From Methanosarcina mazei S-6 (GTDB taxonomy: Archaea; Halobacteriota; Methanosarcinia; Methanosarcinales; Methanosarcinaceae): a stretch of 64,000 nucleotides of DNA. Shown here piece after piece: positions 46,961 through 55,125 of this stretch (its first letter is position 1; every line of letters begins with the position of its first letter). The position numbers were made by a program, and so were the translations under genes. Location: NCBI RefSeq assembly GCF_000970205.1, contig NZ_CP009512.1, positions 1,550,001-1,614,000 on the forward strand, given 5' to 3'. Under the pieces are notes generated by a model. That model searched no databases. It was not told where the DNA came from and saw only the letters and a list, made by a program, of their open reading frames with translations.

Positions 46961-47773
46961 ATTGACTGGGATTCTCCTGAAGGTGCCGAAAGGTATGACC
47001 GAAACTGTGATCACCAGTTCCAGAAAGGACATGTACTGATAGAAATGATGGGAATAAAGAAAGGCGATTTCGTGCTCGACGTTGGCTGTGGAACAGGGAG
47101 GCAGGCCCTGAATGTCGCTGGAATTATTGGACCGGCTGGCAAACTCACGGGGATCGACCCTTCTTCATATCGGATTGAGCTTGCACGAAAAAAGTTTGAG
47201 GGAGATTCATCCGGCAATGTCCGTTTTCTGGTAAGACAGGCTGAGAATCTCCAAGACATACCGGATAACTCGATAAACCATGCATATTTCTGCTCCTCAT
47301 TCCACTGGGTTGATGATAAGAAAACTGCCCTTAATGAAATATTTCGGGTGCTCCGGCCAGGAGGCAAGGTCGGCATGACAACACTTGACAGAAACAGCCC
47401 CAACACGATGAAGGCGCTGATAGACCCCATTCTTGCAAAATTTGGCATTGAAAGGCGTCATGAATGGCACAGGGGTATGAAAAAAGTAACTGCGCCTGAA
47501 CTCCACGATCTGCTTTCAGGAGCCGGCTTTACCAGCATCTCAATAGAGCCAAGAGCTGTCCCACGGAAGTATAATTCTCCAGAAGAGTTTTTGCAGCACC
47601 CGGAAGAGAAGGACAGCTCCAGGGGGATTTTAAGGGACATTTCCAACGAGACCCTGGAAAAGCTCAGACAGGAAATTACTGAAGAATTCAGGAAAGCTCA
47701 GACTCCGGAAGACATTGGTTTTGGAAATATTACGCTGTTTGCAATCGCAACAAAAGCGCAAGAAGGGATTTAA
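46952..47773 (+). CDS. Class-I SAM-dependent methyltransferase
   Basis: 273 residues of the UbiE/Methyltransf_11 type. Motif I VLDVGCGTGRQAL (about 42-54), motif II GIDPSSYRIELARKKF, and post-motif FCSSFHWVDDKKTALNEIFRVLRPGGKVGMTTL. The substrate is unknown; such enzymes modify small metabolites. Start at the second ATG of a duplicated initiation region. It is the only gene between repeat copies 14 and 15. Confidence 0.88.
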   Translation: MSKIDWDSPEGAERYDRNCDHQFQKGHVLIEMMGIKKGDFVLDVGCGTGRQALNVAGIIGPAGKLTGIDPSSYRIELARKKFEGDSSGNVRFLVRQAENLQDIPDNSINHAYFCSSFHWVDDKKTALNEIFRVLRPGGKVGMTTLDRNSPNTMKALIDPILAKFGIERRHEWHRGMKKVTAPELHDLLSGAGFTSISIEPRAVPRKYNSPEEFLQHPEEKDSSRGILRDISNETLEKLRQEITEEFRKAQTPEDIGFGNITLFAIATKAQEGI

Positions 47774-47889
47774 AGGGATATAAAATAAATAACAGGGATT
47801 TCACCAGGTCTTTCACGGCTTAGAGATTATCCGAAAAGTAGTTACCTACTATAATTTTACAATATTCAATATTCAATATTCAAAATCAG

Positions 47890-47941
47890 AATGGATGCTC
47901 TGATGTGAATGGATACTCTGATGTGAATGGATACTCTGATA
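47890..47941. repeat. 18-bp tandem repeat
   Basis: Three copies of a unit like GAATGGATACTCTGATGT downstream of the methyltransferase gene. Confidence 0.85.
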
Positions 47942-48073
47942 TTATAAATCTATTATGGTTTTTCAACACGCATGTTGACCTTTCGGATAGGCTATGAAAT
48001 GAAAGCTTTTCTTGACCCTTTATTCATTTTGAAAACAACACTTTAATCAGAAAAACTCCCTCCGAAGAAAAAG

Positions 48074-48219
48074 AATCGCTTAATCTAAAGAAGCCCTGCA
48101 AAGTACCCCTTATAAAGCTGCGAAAATCACGGGTTTTTTGGTTCCCCTTTCTTAACATTATCTTAACAAATGTATTTGGGGAAGATTTAAGCAGACCGCC
48201 GGCAGGAATAATATATTTA
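48074..48219 (+). repeat. Island repeat copy 15 (last)
   Basis: First part complete, core at 48196; no second part. Right limit of the island, some 215 bases before the aIF1A stop codon. Confidence 0.88.
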
Positions 48220-48434
48220 AAAAAAGATAAGAAATAATGATAAGTTTCAGCATTTTTTCATAACAATATAATGCTAAAGTACGAAGCATGTAAATAAGTC
48301 ATCGGCTATAGAACCTAGCATGCAGCAATGGAGAAATGCTTCTCAGAAAAGTAAAATGTAGATTTTAGGCGTCTTTTTTCAGACACCTCTTTTAGATACC
48401 TGTTTTATCAGGCATCCTTATCGATACCTTTAAA

Positions 48435-48788
48435 TCAATACTTAAGATAGCCTTTCCGCTCAAGCCATTCTACCTGGGGCCTGGTGTATTTCCAGGTAAC
48501 TTCGGCTTTGGAGTCCTGAACTTCCCAGGGATTGGCTATTACTACATCACCTTCGCGGATCCACATTCTCTTTTTTTTAGAGCCCGGAATCCTTCCCATG
48601 CGGACAACTCCGTCCATGCACTGAAGTGTCACTCTTTTCGAGCCGAGTAAACTTGCAACCGTTGCCAGAACTTCATTTCTGTCCTTGCGAGGGACTCGTA
48701 CTCTTGATGTTTCAGGTTTATCTCCTGAATTTACTGGTTTATTTGATCCCGCCTGTCTCTTTCTTACAATACTTCTGTAGTTTGCCAG
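48435..48788 (-). CDS. eif1A: Translation initiation factor aIF1A, apparent CTG start
   Basis: Archaeal homolog of eIF1A, an S1/OB-fold factor that binds the 30S A site and aids start selection. The core is [40 protein letters not shown] and [17 protein letters not shown]. The ATG/GTG-initiated frame begins only at 48632 and would lack the first half of the OB fold. In frame upstream, CTG at 48788 ([15 protein letters not shown]) sits six bases after a perfect AGGAGG and matches the family N-terminus (MANYRS). So the full 117-residue protein probably starts at CTG. No ATG, GTG or TTG lies between that site and 48632. Confidence 0.9.
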   Translation of the reverse strand: MANYRSIVRKRQAGSNKPVNSGDKPETSRVRVPRKDRNEVLATVASLLGSKRVTLQCMDGVVRMGRIPGSKKKRMWIREGDVVIANPWEVQDSKAEVTWKYTRPQVEWLERKGYLKY

Positions 48789-49012
48789 GTAATTCCTCCT
48801 TTGAATATTTCTATTGATTTATTAAGTTTTAAATTGAATAATTCGTACCGGTTCTGTTCTCGATGCTGGTTTGCTCTTATCCTCCTGCCTTCATCAGGCA
48901 GAAACAGGTAAAGAAATGAAGAGAATAAACCAAAATAACAAAAAGAAAAGATGAATCAGGCATTAATGTAAAATTAAATTACAAAATTAACAATGCCTGA
49001 TGCAGATTATCT

Positions 49013-49195
49013 TCAGAATTTCCTGTGTTTAGGAAGACATTCCCTGCAGTATACTGGTCTGCCTTCGGTAGGTTTGAACGGTACTTCAGTTTCAACGCCG
49101 CAATCAGAACAGGTAACTTTTGTCATTTCCCTTGGTCCGCTGTTACCGCGGAAACCTCCGGAATTTCCCCTGAAATTTCTGTCATTAAAAGCCAT
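49013..49195 (-). CDS. CxxC-x17-CxxC small zinc protein 3
   Basis: 60 residues, MAFNDRNFRGNSGGFRGNSG then CSDCGVETEVPFKPTEGRPV and YCRECLPKHRKF. Outside the repeat island, in tandem with paralog 4. GGTGAAACGAAA precedes the ATG. The leader palindrome is kept but slightly changed (TTAAAAAC/ GTTTTTAA with a different loop). The most divergent of the four in its tail. Confidence 0.85.
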   Translation of the reverse strand: MAFNDRNFRGNSGGFRGNSGPREMTKVTCSDCGVETEVPFKPTEGRPVYCRECLPKHRKF

Positions 49196-49239
49196 TTTCG
49201 TTTCACCTCCACTTGTAGTGGATATTTATAAGTGGATAT

Positions 49240-49330
49240 TTATAGTTTTAAAAACAAGATTGTATATTCCCTAGATTAAAAACGAAAATAGGTTTTTAAT
49301 AACAGATCATACGTCTCTTTATTTTCAACA
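49240..49330 (-). promoter_or_regulatory. Conserved leader/promoter of CxxC gene 3
   Basis: Retains ACAAGATTGTATA, the TTAAAAAC/GTTTTTAA palindrome near 49275-49300, and GATCATACGTCTCTTTATTTTCAACACATAC (plus strand, in pieces). The gene-proximal part differs, with a GTGGATATTTATA duplication. Confidence 0.55.
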
Positions 49331-49396
49331 CATACAACATACAGTCAAGTTACATAAAAGTACCTATATAAAAAAATTACACTCTCTGTTTCCAAA

Positions 49397-49440
49397 TGAC
49401 TTTCAAATGACTCTCAAATGACTCTCAAATGACTCTCAAA
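49397..49440. repeat. 13-bp tandem repeat
   Basis: Four copies of ATGACTCTCAAAT or close variants between CxxC genes 3 and 4. Confidence 0.85.
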
Positions 49441-49738
49441 AGGGAAAATCCTCTTTAAATTAGTTTAAAGAGACTTTACAGAGAAGGCAGCAGTCCACTT
49501 ATTGATAATATACCTTTTAAACCATAATTGCTTGAAAATTTTCACTATCTTTGAGATGGCTGTTTTTAAGTCGAAAATTACAGATCACATGACTTATTGG
49601 CTCTGTGAAGTAATCCTGCTTAAACTGCAAAAGGTTACAGGTAAAAAGTATATTTCGTATCCAGGGTAGGCCTGAGAGAGACCTAAAAAAAGTAGAAAAG
49701 AAATAAGTGTTGATGTAATTCAATTACACAAACAATAT

Positions 49739-49927
49739 TCAGTATCTGCGGTTTTCTCTGGGAGTCCTGTGGTTAGGAAGACAATCCCTGCAGTAAACCG
49801 GTCTTTCTGGATCTGGCTTGAAAGGTACCTCTGTCTCAACATTACAGTCAGAACAGGTAGCTTTGTGCATTTCTCTGGGCGCGCCGAAGTTAGAATTTCC
49901 TCTGAAGTTTCTGTCATTAAAAGCCAT
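49739..49927 (-). CDS. CxxC-x17-CxxC small zinc protein 4
   Basis: 62 residues, MAFNDRNFRGNSNFGAPREM then CSDCNVETEVPFKPDPERPV and YCRDCLPNHRTPRENRRY. Closest to paralog 1, including the leader (TTTGTTTGAAAATAAGATTG). GGTGAAACAAAA before the ATG sets the start; the open frame to 50002 is the leader. Confidence 0.85.
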   Translation of the reverse strand: MAFNDRNFRGNSNFGAPREMHKATCSDCNVETEVPFKPDPERPVYCRDCLPNHRTPRENRRY

Positions 49928-49939
49928 TTTTGTTTCACC

Positions 49940-50060
49940 TTGTTTTAGTTTTTGCTGTTTGTTTGAAAATAAGATTGTATAGAACTCTTTGATTAAAAAC
50001 AAAAATTGGTTTTTAATGGCAGATTATTATACGTCTCTTTATTTATCAACACACATACGT
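49940..50060 (-). promoter_or_regulatory. Conserved leader/promoter of CxxC gene 4
   Basis: Nearly identical to the leader of gene 1: palindrome TTAAAAAC-N8-GTTTTTAA, then TATTATACGTCTCTTTATTT and ATCAACACACATAC (plus strand). TATA-like TTAATATATATAAAT is at about 50067-50081. Confidence 0.65.
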
Positions 50061-50182
50061 GGCACTTAATATATATAAATCTATTTATGAAATAAGATAT
50101 ACAGCGAAATTATATGCAAGTATATCCTGAATGAAGTTGTAACAATCGAAGATTAATATTTTTATTTTTGAGGAGGAAAAAT

Positions 50183-50770
50183 TTGTTCTGGGATGATGTT
50201 TATAAGGGCACGCCACCATGGGATCTCGATCACCCTCAGCCTGCTTTTGAAGCCCTCATAAAAAATGGAGAAATCAAGCCTGGCCGAGCTCTTGATATAG
50301 GGTGTGGCAGAGGCGAAAATGCGATAATTCTGGCTATGAATGGCTGTGATGTCATCGGTATAGATCTTGCTGAAAACGCCATCTCCGATGCAAAAGCGAA
50401 AGCTACAGAGCGACATGTTAAGGTAAAATTTGTCGTTGAAGATGCCTTACAGATGAACCGGCTTTTCGAGGAAGGCGAGTTCGATGTCGTCATAGATTCC
50501 GGATTATTTCATGTGATGATGGATGAGCAGAGACGTGTTTTTGCGCAGCAGGTGCACAGGGTGCTGAGGGAAGGCGGCAAATATTTCATGCTCTGTTTCT
50601 CTGATAAGGAACCGGGAGAATACGAGCTGCCCAGAAGACTCTCAAAGGCTGAAATAGAGAGTACTTTTTCACCTGTTTTTGATATAACATATATCAAAGA
50701 AGCTGTTTTCGATTCACTGCTCAGTCCGAGTCGCAGAAAAGCCTACCTTTTATCGGCTACAAGAAGTTAA
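50183..50770 (+). CDS. Class-I SAM-dependent methyltransferase
   Basis: 195 residues: FWDDVYKGTPPWDLDHPQP, motif I ALDIGCGRGENAIILA (about 37-52), GIDLAENAISDAK, and VVIDSGLFHVM. The FWxxxY...PPWD start resembles thiopurine/tellurite-type methyltransferases (TPMT/TehB-like), so detoxification by methylation is possible but unproven. The frame opens with TTG at 50168, but the AGGAGG lies inside that extension (50171-50176), so TTG at 50183, six bases after it, is the start. Confidence 0.88.
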   Translation: MFWDDVYKGTPPWDLDHPQPAFEALIKNGEIKPGRALDIGCGRGENAIILAMNGCDVIGIDLAENAISDAKAKATERHVKVKFVVEDALQMNRLFEEGEFDVVIDSGLFHVMMDEQRRVFAQQVHRVLREGGKYFMLCFSDKEPGEYELPRRLSKAEIESTFSPVFDITYIKEAVFDSLLSPSRRKAYLLSATRS

Positions 50771-50841
50771 TTGGGAAAAAAATTTTTGCTAAAACACCGG
50801 TAAATTGTACAGTTAACCAGCTCTTCAAATGTACTCCTAAA

Positions 50842-50937
50842 TTCACAAAGATCAGCTAAATCCGCAAAGATTAGATAAATCCGCAAAGATCAGCTAAATT
50901 CACAAAGATCAGCTAAATCTGCAAAGATTAGATAATA
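50842..50937. repeat. 19-bp tandem repeat
   Basis: Five copies of a unit like CCGCAAAGATCAGCTAAAT, alternating with GATTAGATAAAT variants, between two convergent genes. Confidence 0.85.
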
Positions 50938-50965
50938 CTGACCAATTAAACAGGAATATCTCTTT

Positions 50966-51661
50966 TTACCCACCCAGTGTAATATCCTGTTTTTGATAAA
51001 ATTCCAGTGCTTTGAATAAGTGTTCTGGCTTAAAGTCCGGCCACATTTCGTCAACCACATATATGTCCGAATATACCGTTTGAACCGGTAGCATTCCACT
51101 GAGTCTACATCTTCCTCCCCAGCGAATAAGCAGGTCTACTCTTGGAATTTCTGCTGATGCAATATTCTCTATCATTTTTTTACCGTCAGGGGAGTTATCA
51201 TATGCATATGTTAAATCCCAGTACCAGCCATAATTTATCAAAAAATTTATCTTTATTTTACCTTTTCCAACTTTGGTTCTCTTTGTATATTCAAGCAATT
51301 CTTCTGGAAATATATCCGAATTAGTATTCCCCACCACAAGTATTTCAGCATCACGTTTTGCAATTTCCTGAACTGATTTTATACAGGCATCTGTAAACGC
51401 TTTTCTCTGAATTTGAGGCCTTTTTGTATTATCCTGAGTAAACCCAAAAAAAGTAACTTCGCCTATTCCTATTTTTACGCAAATATCGTATACTTCCAGG
51501 CCCGGGATTATTCCACTGCTGTATCCTTCATGTTTTTCCAGCCCTCGAGCCAGAGCCCATCTCCTGTTGCCGTCCGGTATTATAGCTATGTGCCTGGGCA
51601 GTCTTTTAAATTTTGGTATATCCAGAAAATATCCCCCTATTTCTTTGCTTAAAAATGCTAT
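50966..51661 (-). CDS. cis-Prenyltransferase (UppS/dehydrodolichyl diphosphate synthase-like), start codon unclear
   Basis: Long-chain isoprenyl diphosphate synthase family. It carries HIAIIPDGNRRWALARGLEKH (the Asp-Gly-Asn P-loop), FFGFTQDNTKRP, DLLIRWGGRCRLSGMLPVQT and YSDIYVVDEMWPDF. Such enzymes make the lipid carrier for glycan and S-layer glycoprotein assembly. The frame is open from 51670 (after TGA) to the stop, giving about 231 residues from ATA at 51661, normal length. But no ATG, GTG or TTG lies before the conserved P-loop; the first is GTG 51337, far inside. A mutated start, or ATA/CTG initiation, are the options. An IS66 element sits 50 bases upstream. Confidence 0.7.
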   Translation of the reverse strand: MAFLSKEIGGYFLDIPKFKRLPRHIAIIPDGNRRWALARGLEKHEGYSSGIIPGLEVYDICVKIGIGEVTFFGFTQDNTKRPQIQRKAFTDACIKSVQEIAKRDAEILVVGNTNSDIFPEELLEYTKRTKVGKGKIKINFLINYGWYWDLTYAYDNSPDGKKMIENIASAEIPRVDLLIRWGGRCRLSGMLPVQTVYSDIYVVDEMWPDFKPEHLFKALEFYQKQDITLGG

Positions 51662-51703
51662 AAATAACCTTCACCGGAACCGGACAACAAAACCTATGAA
51701 AAA

Positions 51704-51711
51704 TATGATTT
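51704..51711. repeat. IS66 copy 2 target-site duplication, left
   Basis: TATGATTT, repeated exactly at 53241-53248. Confidence 0.9.
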
Positions 51712-53240
51712 GTAACTGCTCAGAGTATAGTTAACGGCGCTCCTATGAGCGCCGCACGAATACCCTCTAAAACAGGTAAACCGTTCTTTTTTCCTGTAGA
51801 AATGTACGCCCTAATTCTGCAGAAAGCTTGCGCTCCCATTGCTTTTCTGAAAGTTCCCGATATTTTCTGCTGTAGTTTCATCATCCTGATATCTCTTTCT
51901 GCCTGATTATTATCAAATGGAACTTTCAAATCTGTCAGGAATCTCAGAATCTTTTCTTTGTGTTCTATAAACCTATCCAGCAGATTCCTTGATTTTGTTT
52001 TTGGATTTTTACCGCGTTTTCCCTGTTTTTCAGGATTTAGAGAATGCGGATTTTCTTCAAGCGCTCTAATGATAATTGCATCAAACCTTTCTTCCAATGC
52101 TTTAATTTGCTCAAAATCAGGTTCTCTTAATTGCTCTTTACACTCATCAGTGTATTTCTTCATCTCAGTGAGCAGTTCATTCATCTCTTTAGCCCATGTC
52201 TGTTTATAGTTCTCTTCAATTCCTGTAAGTTCTCTCTGTAAATGAGCGTTACACAGAGCATGATCACAATCATAAACGTTGTAAGGTTTCCATCCATCAT
52301 GAACTGCTACTCCCTTAAACTTCGGAAGAATTCCCATAGCATCTATTGCTTCTGCTCCTCTTTTTGTATGAGCAAAATAACATGTGTATTTTTCATTAGA
52401 AGCTACATGAAGCCAGTGTCTTTTTCCTTCAATCTTCATACCAGTTTCATCAAAATTGATTACAGGCGAGGCTAATAACTTCTCTCTAATAACGTTTTCA
52501 AATTCCTCTAAATTCTGGAAACATTCTCTTTCTGCTCTAATTATCGTAGCAGGACAGATTTTTATTCCCATAATGTCTTCAAATAACTCAGAAATTCTAT
52601 CATAAGGAACAAACTGGTAATTTTTACAGTAAATAGCTGAAGCTAAAATATTAGGGCCATACTGAACCGGATATTTCACTGATTCGGGAAAAACGGCTTT
52701 ATTCAACTTTCCACAACAAGGACAGGTTTTAATCTGACTTTTATGTTCTGTAACAATTAGATTTACGGGAGGAATGTCAAAGACCTGTCTTCTCTCATAA
52801 GCTTCAACTTCAACATTCTCAAGGGTAGATCCGCATTCTTTGCAGCAGGTCAAAGAATGTTCTATTACCTACTCAGGATGATCAACCATATCAAGAGTCG
52901 TGCCTGGATGACCTTCCTGACCTCCAGGTTTCTTCCCGCTTGGTTTACGCAGACTCTTGGGATTAGGTTTCTCTTTGACAAAATAATCAGTAGAAGGAGG
53001 TCGACTGCTGTTACGACTGTTTTGATTTAAACGAGATTCTAAGGCTACAAGTCTTTCAGTGAGTTCTTTAACTTGAGATTCTAAACTCTCAATGTAAGCT
53101 ACAATAATTTCAGGATTTGAAGCACAGTAAGAAAGAATCTCATCACGTTTCATAAAGCTAAAAAGGAATCATTTTATATCCAATTTTTCCTCGGAACGAG
53201 GAAAAATGTGTAGCCTCGTTAAGGCTACCTGAATAGTTAC
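51712..53240 (-). mobile_element. IS66-family (ISBst12-like) element, copy 2
   Basis: 1529 bp. Left end GTAACTGCTCAG, right end CTGAATAGTTAC, flanked by 8-bp duplications. Same layout and orientation as copy 1 but clearly diverged in sequence, so they are not a recent pair. The inner hairpins (GGCGCTC...GAGCGCC; TTTTTCCTC...GAGGAAAAA) are kept. It lies just upstream of the prenyltransferase gene and may have displaced its promoter. Confidence 0.93.
51720..53153 (-). CDS. IS66 transposase with in-frame amber codon, copy 2
   Basis: 478 codons with TAG at 52869-52871, the same codon and context (HPE-TAG-VIEHSL) as in copy 1. Start ATG (MKRDEILSYCASNPEII). Zinc finger CCKECG...CPCCG and DDE elements NFDETGMKIEGKRHW, AVHDGWKPY and DNNQAERDIRMMKLQQ are intact. 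Keeping every other codon open while conserving the amber in two diverged copies argues for read-through, most simply as pyrrolysine. Confidence 0.85.
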
Positions 53241-53413
53241 TATGATTTAACTGTATGGCGATGAAAGAAGATTTTTCATATATCGATTAAAAAAGTACTT
53301 TTAACTAAAATATCAACTGCCTGTGCATCCCGCTAAAAAAATATTTGGTATTAGTCGGGTATCAGGAAGATTATTTTAGTTTATCACCAGAGTTATACTA
53401 ATCATAAACCCGC

Positions 53414-53905
53414 TCAAAACTTCAAACCATCGTCTGTTATAGTGATATTATTGTTTCCGATAAAAATGGTATCGTGCACGTTCACGCCGTTTATGGTTTG
53501 CCTGGGAGTATCGTTTATTTCCACCTTACGGTCAGTAATAAAGATTTTCTTACCTTCTGCATAAAAAGTTCCGCTTACTGCAACATATCCATCTTCTGTA
53601 ATTCTGGCATTAAAAACGACATCGCCGTTTTCTTTTCCTGTTAATGTGAGGCCTTTTTCATTTTCGATTTCTCCCTGCAAGTCAAAATTTTCGTTAATTT
53701 GGGTGAACTCATTTCTATCGATTTTTGCAATAAGTTCGGAATCTTTATCCCGGATTTCAGCTGTTAGAATCAGACCGTCTTCGGAGTTTTCCAGAGTAAA
53801 CAGGGGAGTTCTGTCTCCGGTGTCCCTGTCCTGATACGATACCGTGTACATCTGGTCTGCGTACACATTTGATCCAAAAATCAGCATATAATCTTCATGA
53901 GTCAT
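53414..53905 (-). CDS. Hypothetical beta-rich protein
   Basis: 163 residues, acidic, with many short alternating strands (LILTAEIRDKDSELIAKIDR; GLTLTGKENGDVVFNARITE) and a C-terminal HDTIFIGNNNITITDDGLKF. The pattern suggests a beta-sandwich or a right-handed repeat. No signal peptide or membrane span. Resembles phage/plasmid-type 'TDxxGLxF' proteins only loosely. Function unknown. Confidence 0.6.
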   Translation of the reverse strand: MTHEDYMLIFGSNVYADQMYTVSYQDRDTGDRTPLFTLENSEDGLILTAEIRDKDSELIAKIDRNEFTQINENFDLQGEIENEKGLTLTGKENGDVVFNARITEDGYVAVSGTFYAEGKKIFITDRKVEINDTPRQTINGVNVHDTIFIGNNNITITDDGLKF

Positions 53906-54249
53906 GTGGTTTCGCCTGCGAATTTTTACACATTTTACTGGTATGCTTATATAAAACGCTTCTCAACAGGTTTTTATTGCAAAGAATTGAATACAGTAGT
54001 AATTAAAGGACTTTGATTAAAAGATGCTCTTTTTATGATTCTTTCCATGATTATTTGTATGATGTGTGATTCACCTGAGAAACGTTCCTTTGATCCAAAC
54101 AGTCTTTGCTGTGAAAAAGATCCCTTACCTGAAATTAAATCCAGTTGCAAAATCCCCTTTATATCTGACAGTTATCTATTTTCTTCAGCCTTTTTTAATT
54201 CTTTAAAAAGCCACCGAAATACTGAGGCAGGCTGCAACAATGTGTCAGG
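53906..54249. other. Intergenic spacer
   Basis: No supported gene. A plus-strand frame (54035-54253) is Cys- and Ser-rich, has no ribosome site, and runs into the convergent DUF1428 gene. Confidence 0.4.
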
Positions 54250-54615
54250 TTAAAGACTCACCAGTGTTTTGAACCCCCCATATGACATGCGCCTGTAATC
54301 AAACAGATCATATTCGCTGGTTTCCATCATTTCTTTCATTCTCGGGTCATTCATAACTGCTTCATTTACTTTGTCTCTCTGCTCTTTTGATTCGTAGACA
54401 ATCCATGAGAAAATTACGGTTTCTTCTTCAGAGGCATTAACTACTTTTTTAAAAGAAACCAGTTCTTCTATGTCCAGGTCGTCCCCTATACATTCGTAAT
54501 ACTCTAAAGCGCCAAGATCTTTCCATATCTGACTTGATTTTTGGGCAATTTCTCTGTATTTGTTTACCTTGTCTTTAGCGATAGGAATCAAAAATCCGTC
54601 CACGTACTTTTCCAT
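54250..54615 (-). CDS. DUF1428 family protein
   Basis: 121 residues: YVDGFLIPIAKDKVNKYREI at the start, WKDLGALEYYECIGDDL, SWIVYESKEQRDKVN and a C-terminal FDYRRMSYGGFKTLV. Dimeric alpha/beta-barrel (ABM-like) family common in bacteria; function unknown. AGGAG lies before the ATG. The presence of this mainly bacterial family in an archaeon suggests transfer. Confidence 0.85.
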   Translation of the reverse strand: MEKYVDGFLIPIAKDKVNKYREIAQKSSQIWKDLGALEYYECIGDDLDIEELVSFKKVVNASEEETVIFSWIVYESKEQRDKVNEAVMNDPRMKEMMETSEYDLFDYRRMSYGGFKTLVSL

Positions 54616-54760
54616 ATTTTTTCTCTCCTTTTACTTTTGTATCTCTTATTCTGAATTTTTTCTTATTTTGAGCTTCATGGAAATCTGTATCAGGAGGCAC
54701 AGTTTGTCCCTGATAATTTTTTCTTTCCTGCCTTAAAGGATAATTTTACAAAAATCTTTA

Positions 54761-54952
54761 TGGATCAGTTTATAAGAAAGGTTCGATTTATAAGAAAGGT
54801 TCGATTTATAAGAAAGGTTCGATTTATAAGAAAGGTTCGATTTATAAGAAAGGTTCGATTTATAAGAAAGGTTCGATTTATAAGAAAGTATCAGCCTGTA
54901 AGAAAATATCAGCCTGTAAGAAAGCATCAGCTTTTAAGAAATATACTGCTTT
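54761..54952. repeat. 18-bp tandem repeat
   Basis: About eleven copies. Eight are close to GATTTATAAGAAAGGTTC, and three at the right end are diverged (CAGCCTGTAAGAAAATAT). Frames through it (RKVRFI or NLSYKS repeats) are artefacts. Confidence 0.88.
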
Positions 54953-55125
54953 CTTAAAAGTTGTCCCGGCTGGCAGCCTGAATATAATTAACAATAGGTC
55001 ATGAAAAGTGTTCTATCTTTATCTGTAAAAACCCGGTATGTTTCTATTTATAGCTCCCTGTAAAAAACATCTTCGCTAAACAAATATCTTTATTAAATTC
55101 TTTTGTTCTACTATTTCAGGTATAT

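Larger units (their letters stand above)
35527..48219. repeat. Repeat-bounded gene island (15 copies of a CCGCCGGC-core repeat)
   Basis: A recurring block of up to about 200 bp occurs 15 times in direct orientation. Its first part runs from AATCGCTTAATCTAAAG through AAGCCCTGCAAAGTGCCCC, CTTAACAAACGTGTTCGGGG and TTTAAGCAGACCGCCGGCAG to AAAAATATATTT. Often it is followed by a second part ending TTCGGCGGTCCAG. Core positions are 35781, 36434, 36706, 36979, 37255, 37840, 39324, 40248, 41040, 41958, 43364, 45057, 45975, 46615 and 48196. Copies 2-5 are spaced 272-276 bp with no genes; most other gaps hold one gene or a two-gene operon. A lone second part at about 35540-35577 marks the left edge. 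Confidence 0.9.

Noticed and set aside
35527-48219. CRISPR array
   Set aside because: Repeats are up to about 200 bp and irregularly spaced by hundreds to thousands of bases containing genes. No short uniform spacers and no cas genes.
35527-48219. Classical integron
   Set aside because: No tyrosine recombinase/IntI in the window, no RYYYAAC/GTTRRRY core sites at the repeat ends, and cassette genes face both ways. Kept only as an analogy.
54035-54253. 72-codon Cys/Ser-rich plus frame
   Set aside because: No ribosome site, no motif, and overlaps the end of the convergent DUF1428 gene.
54733-54957. Repetitive reading frames on both strands (RKVRFI / NLSYKS)
   Set aside because: Translation of the 18-bp tandem repeat in both directions; a unit length divisible by three keeps any frame open.
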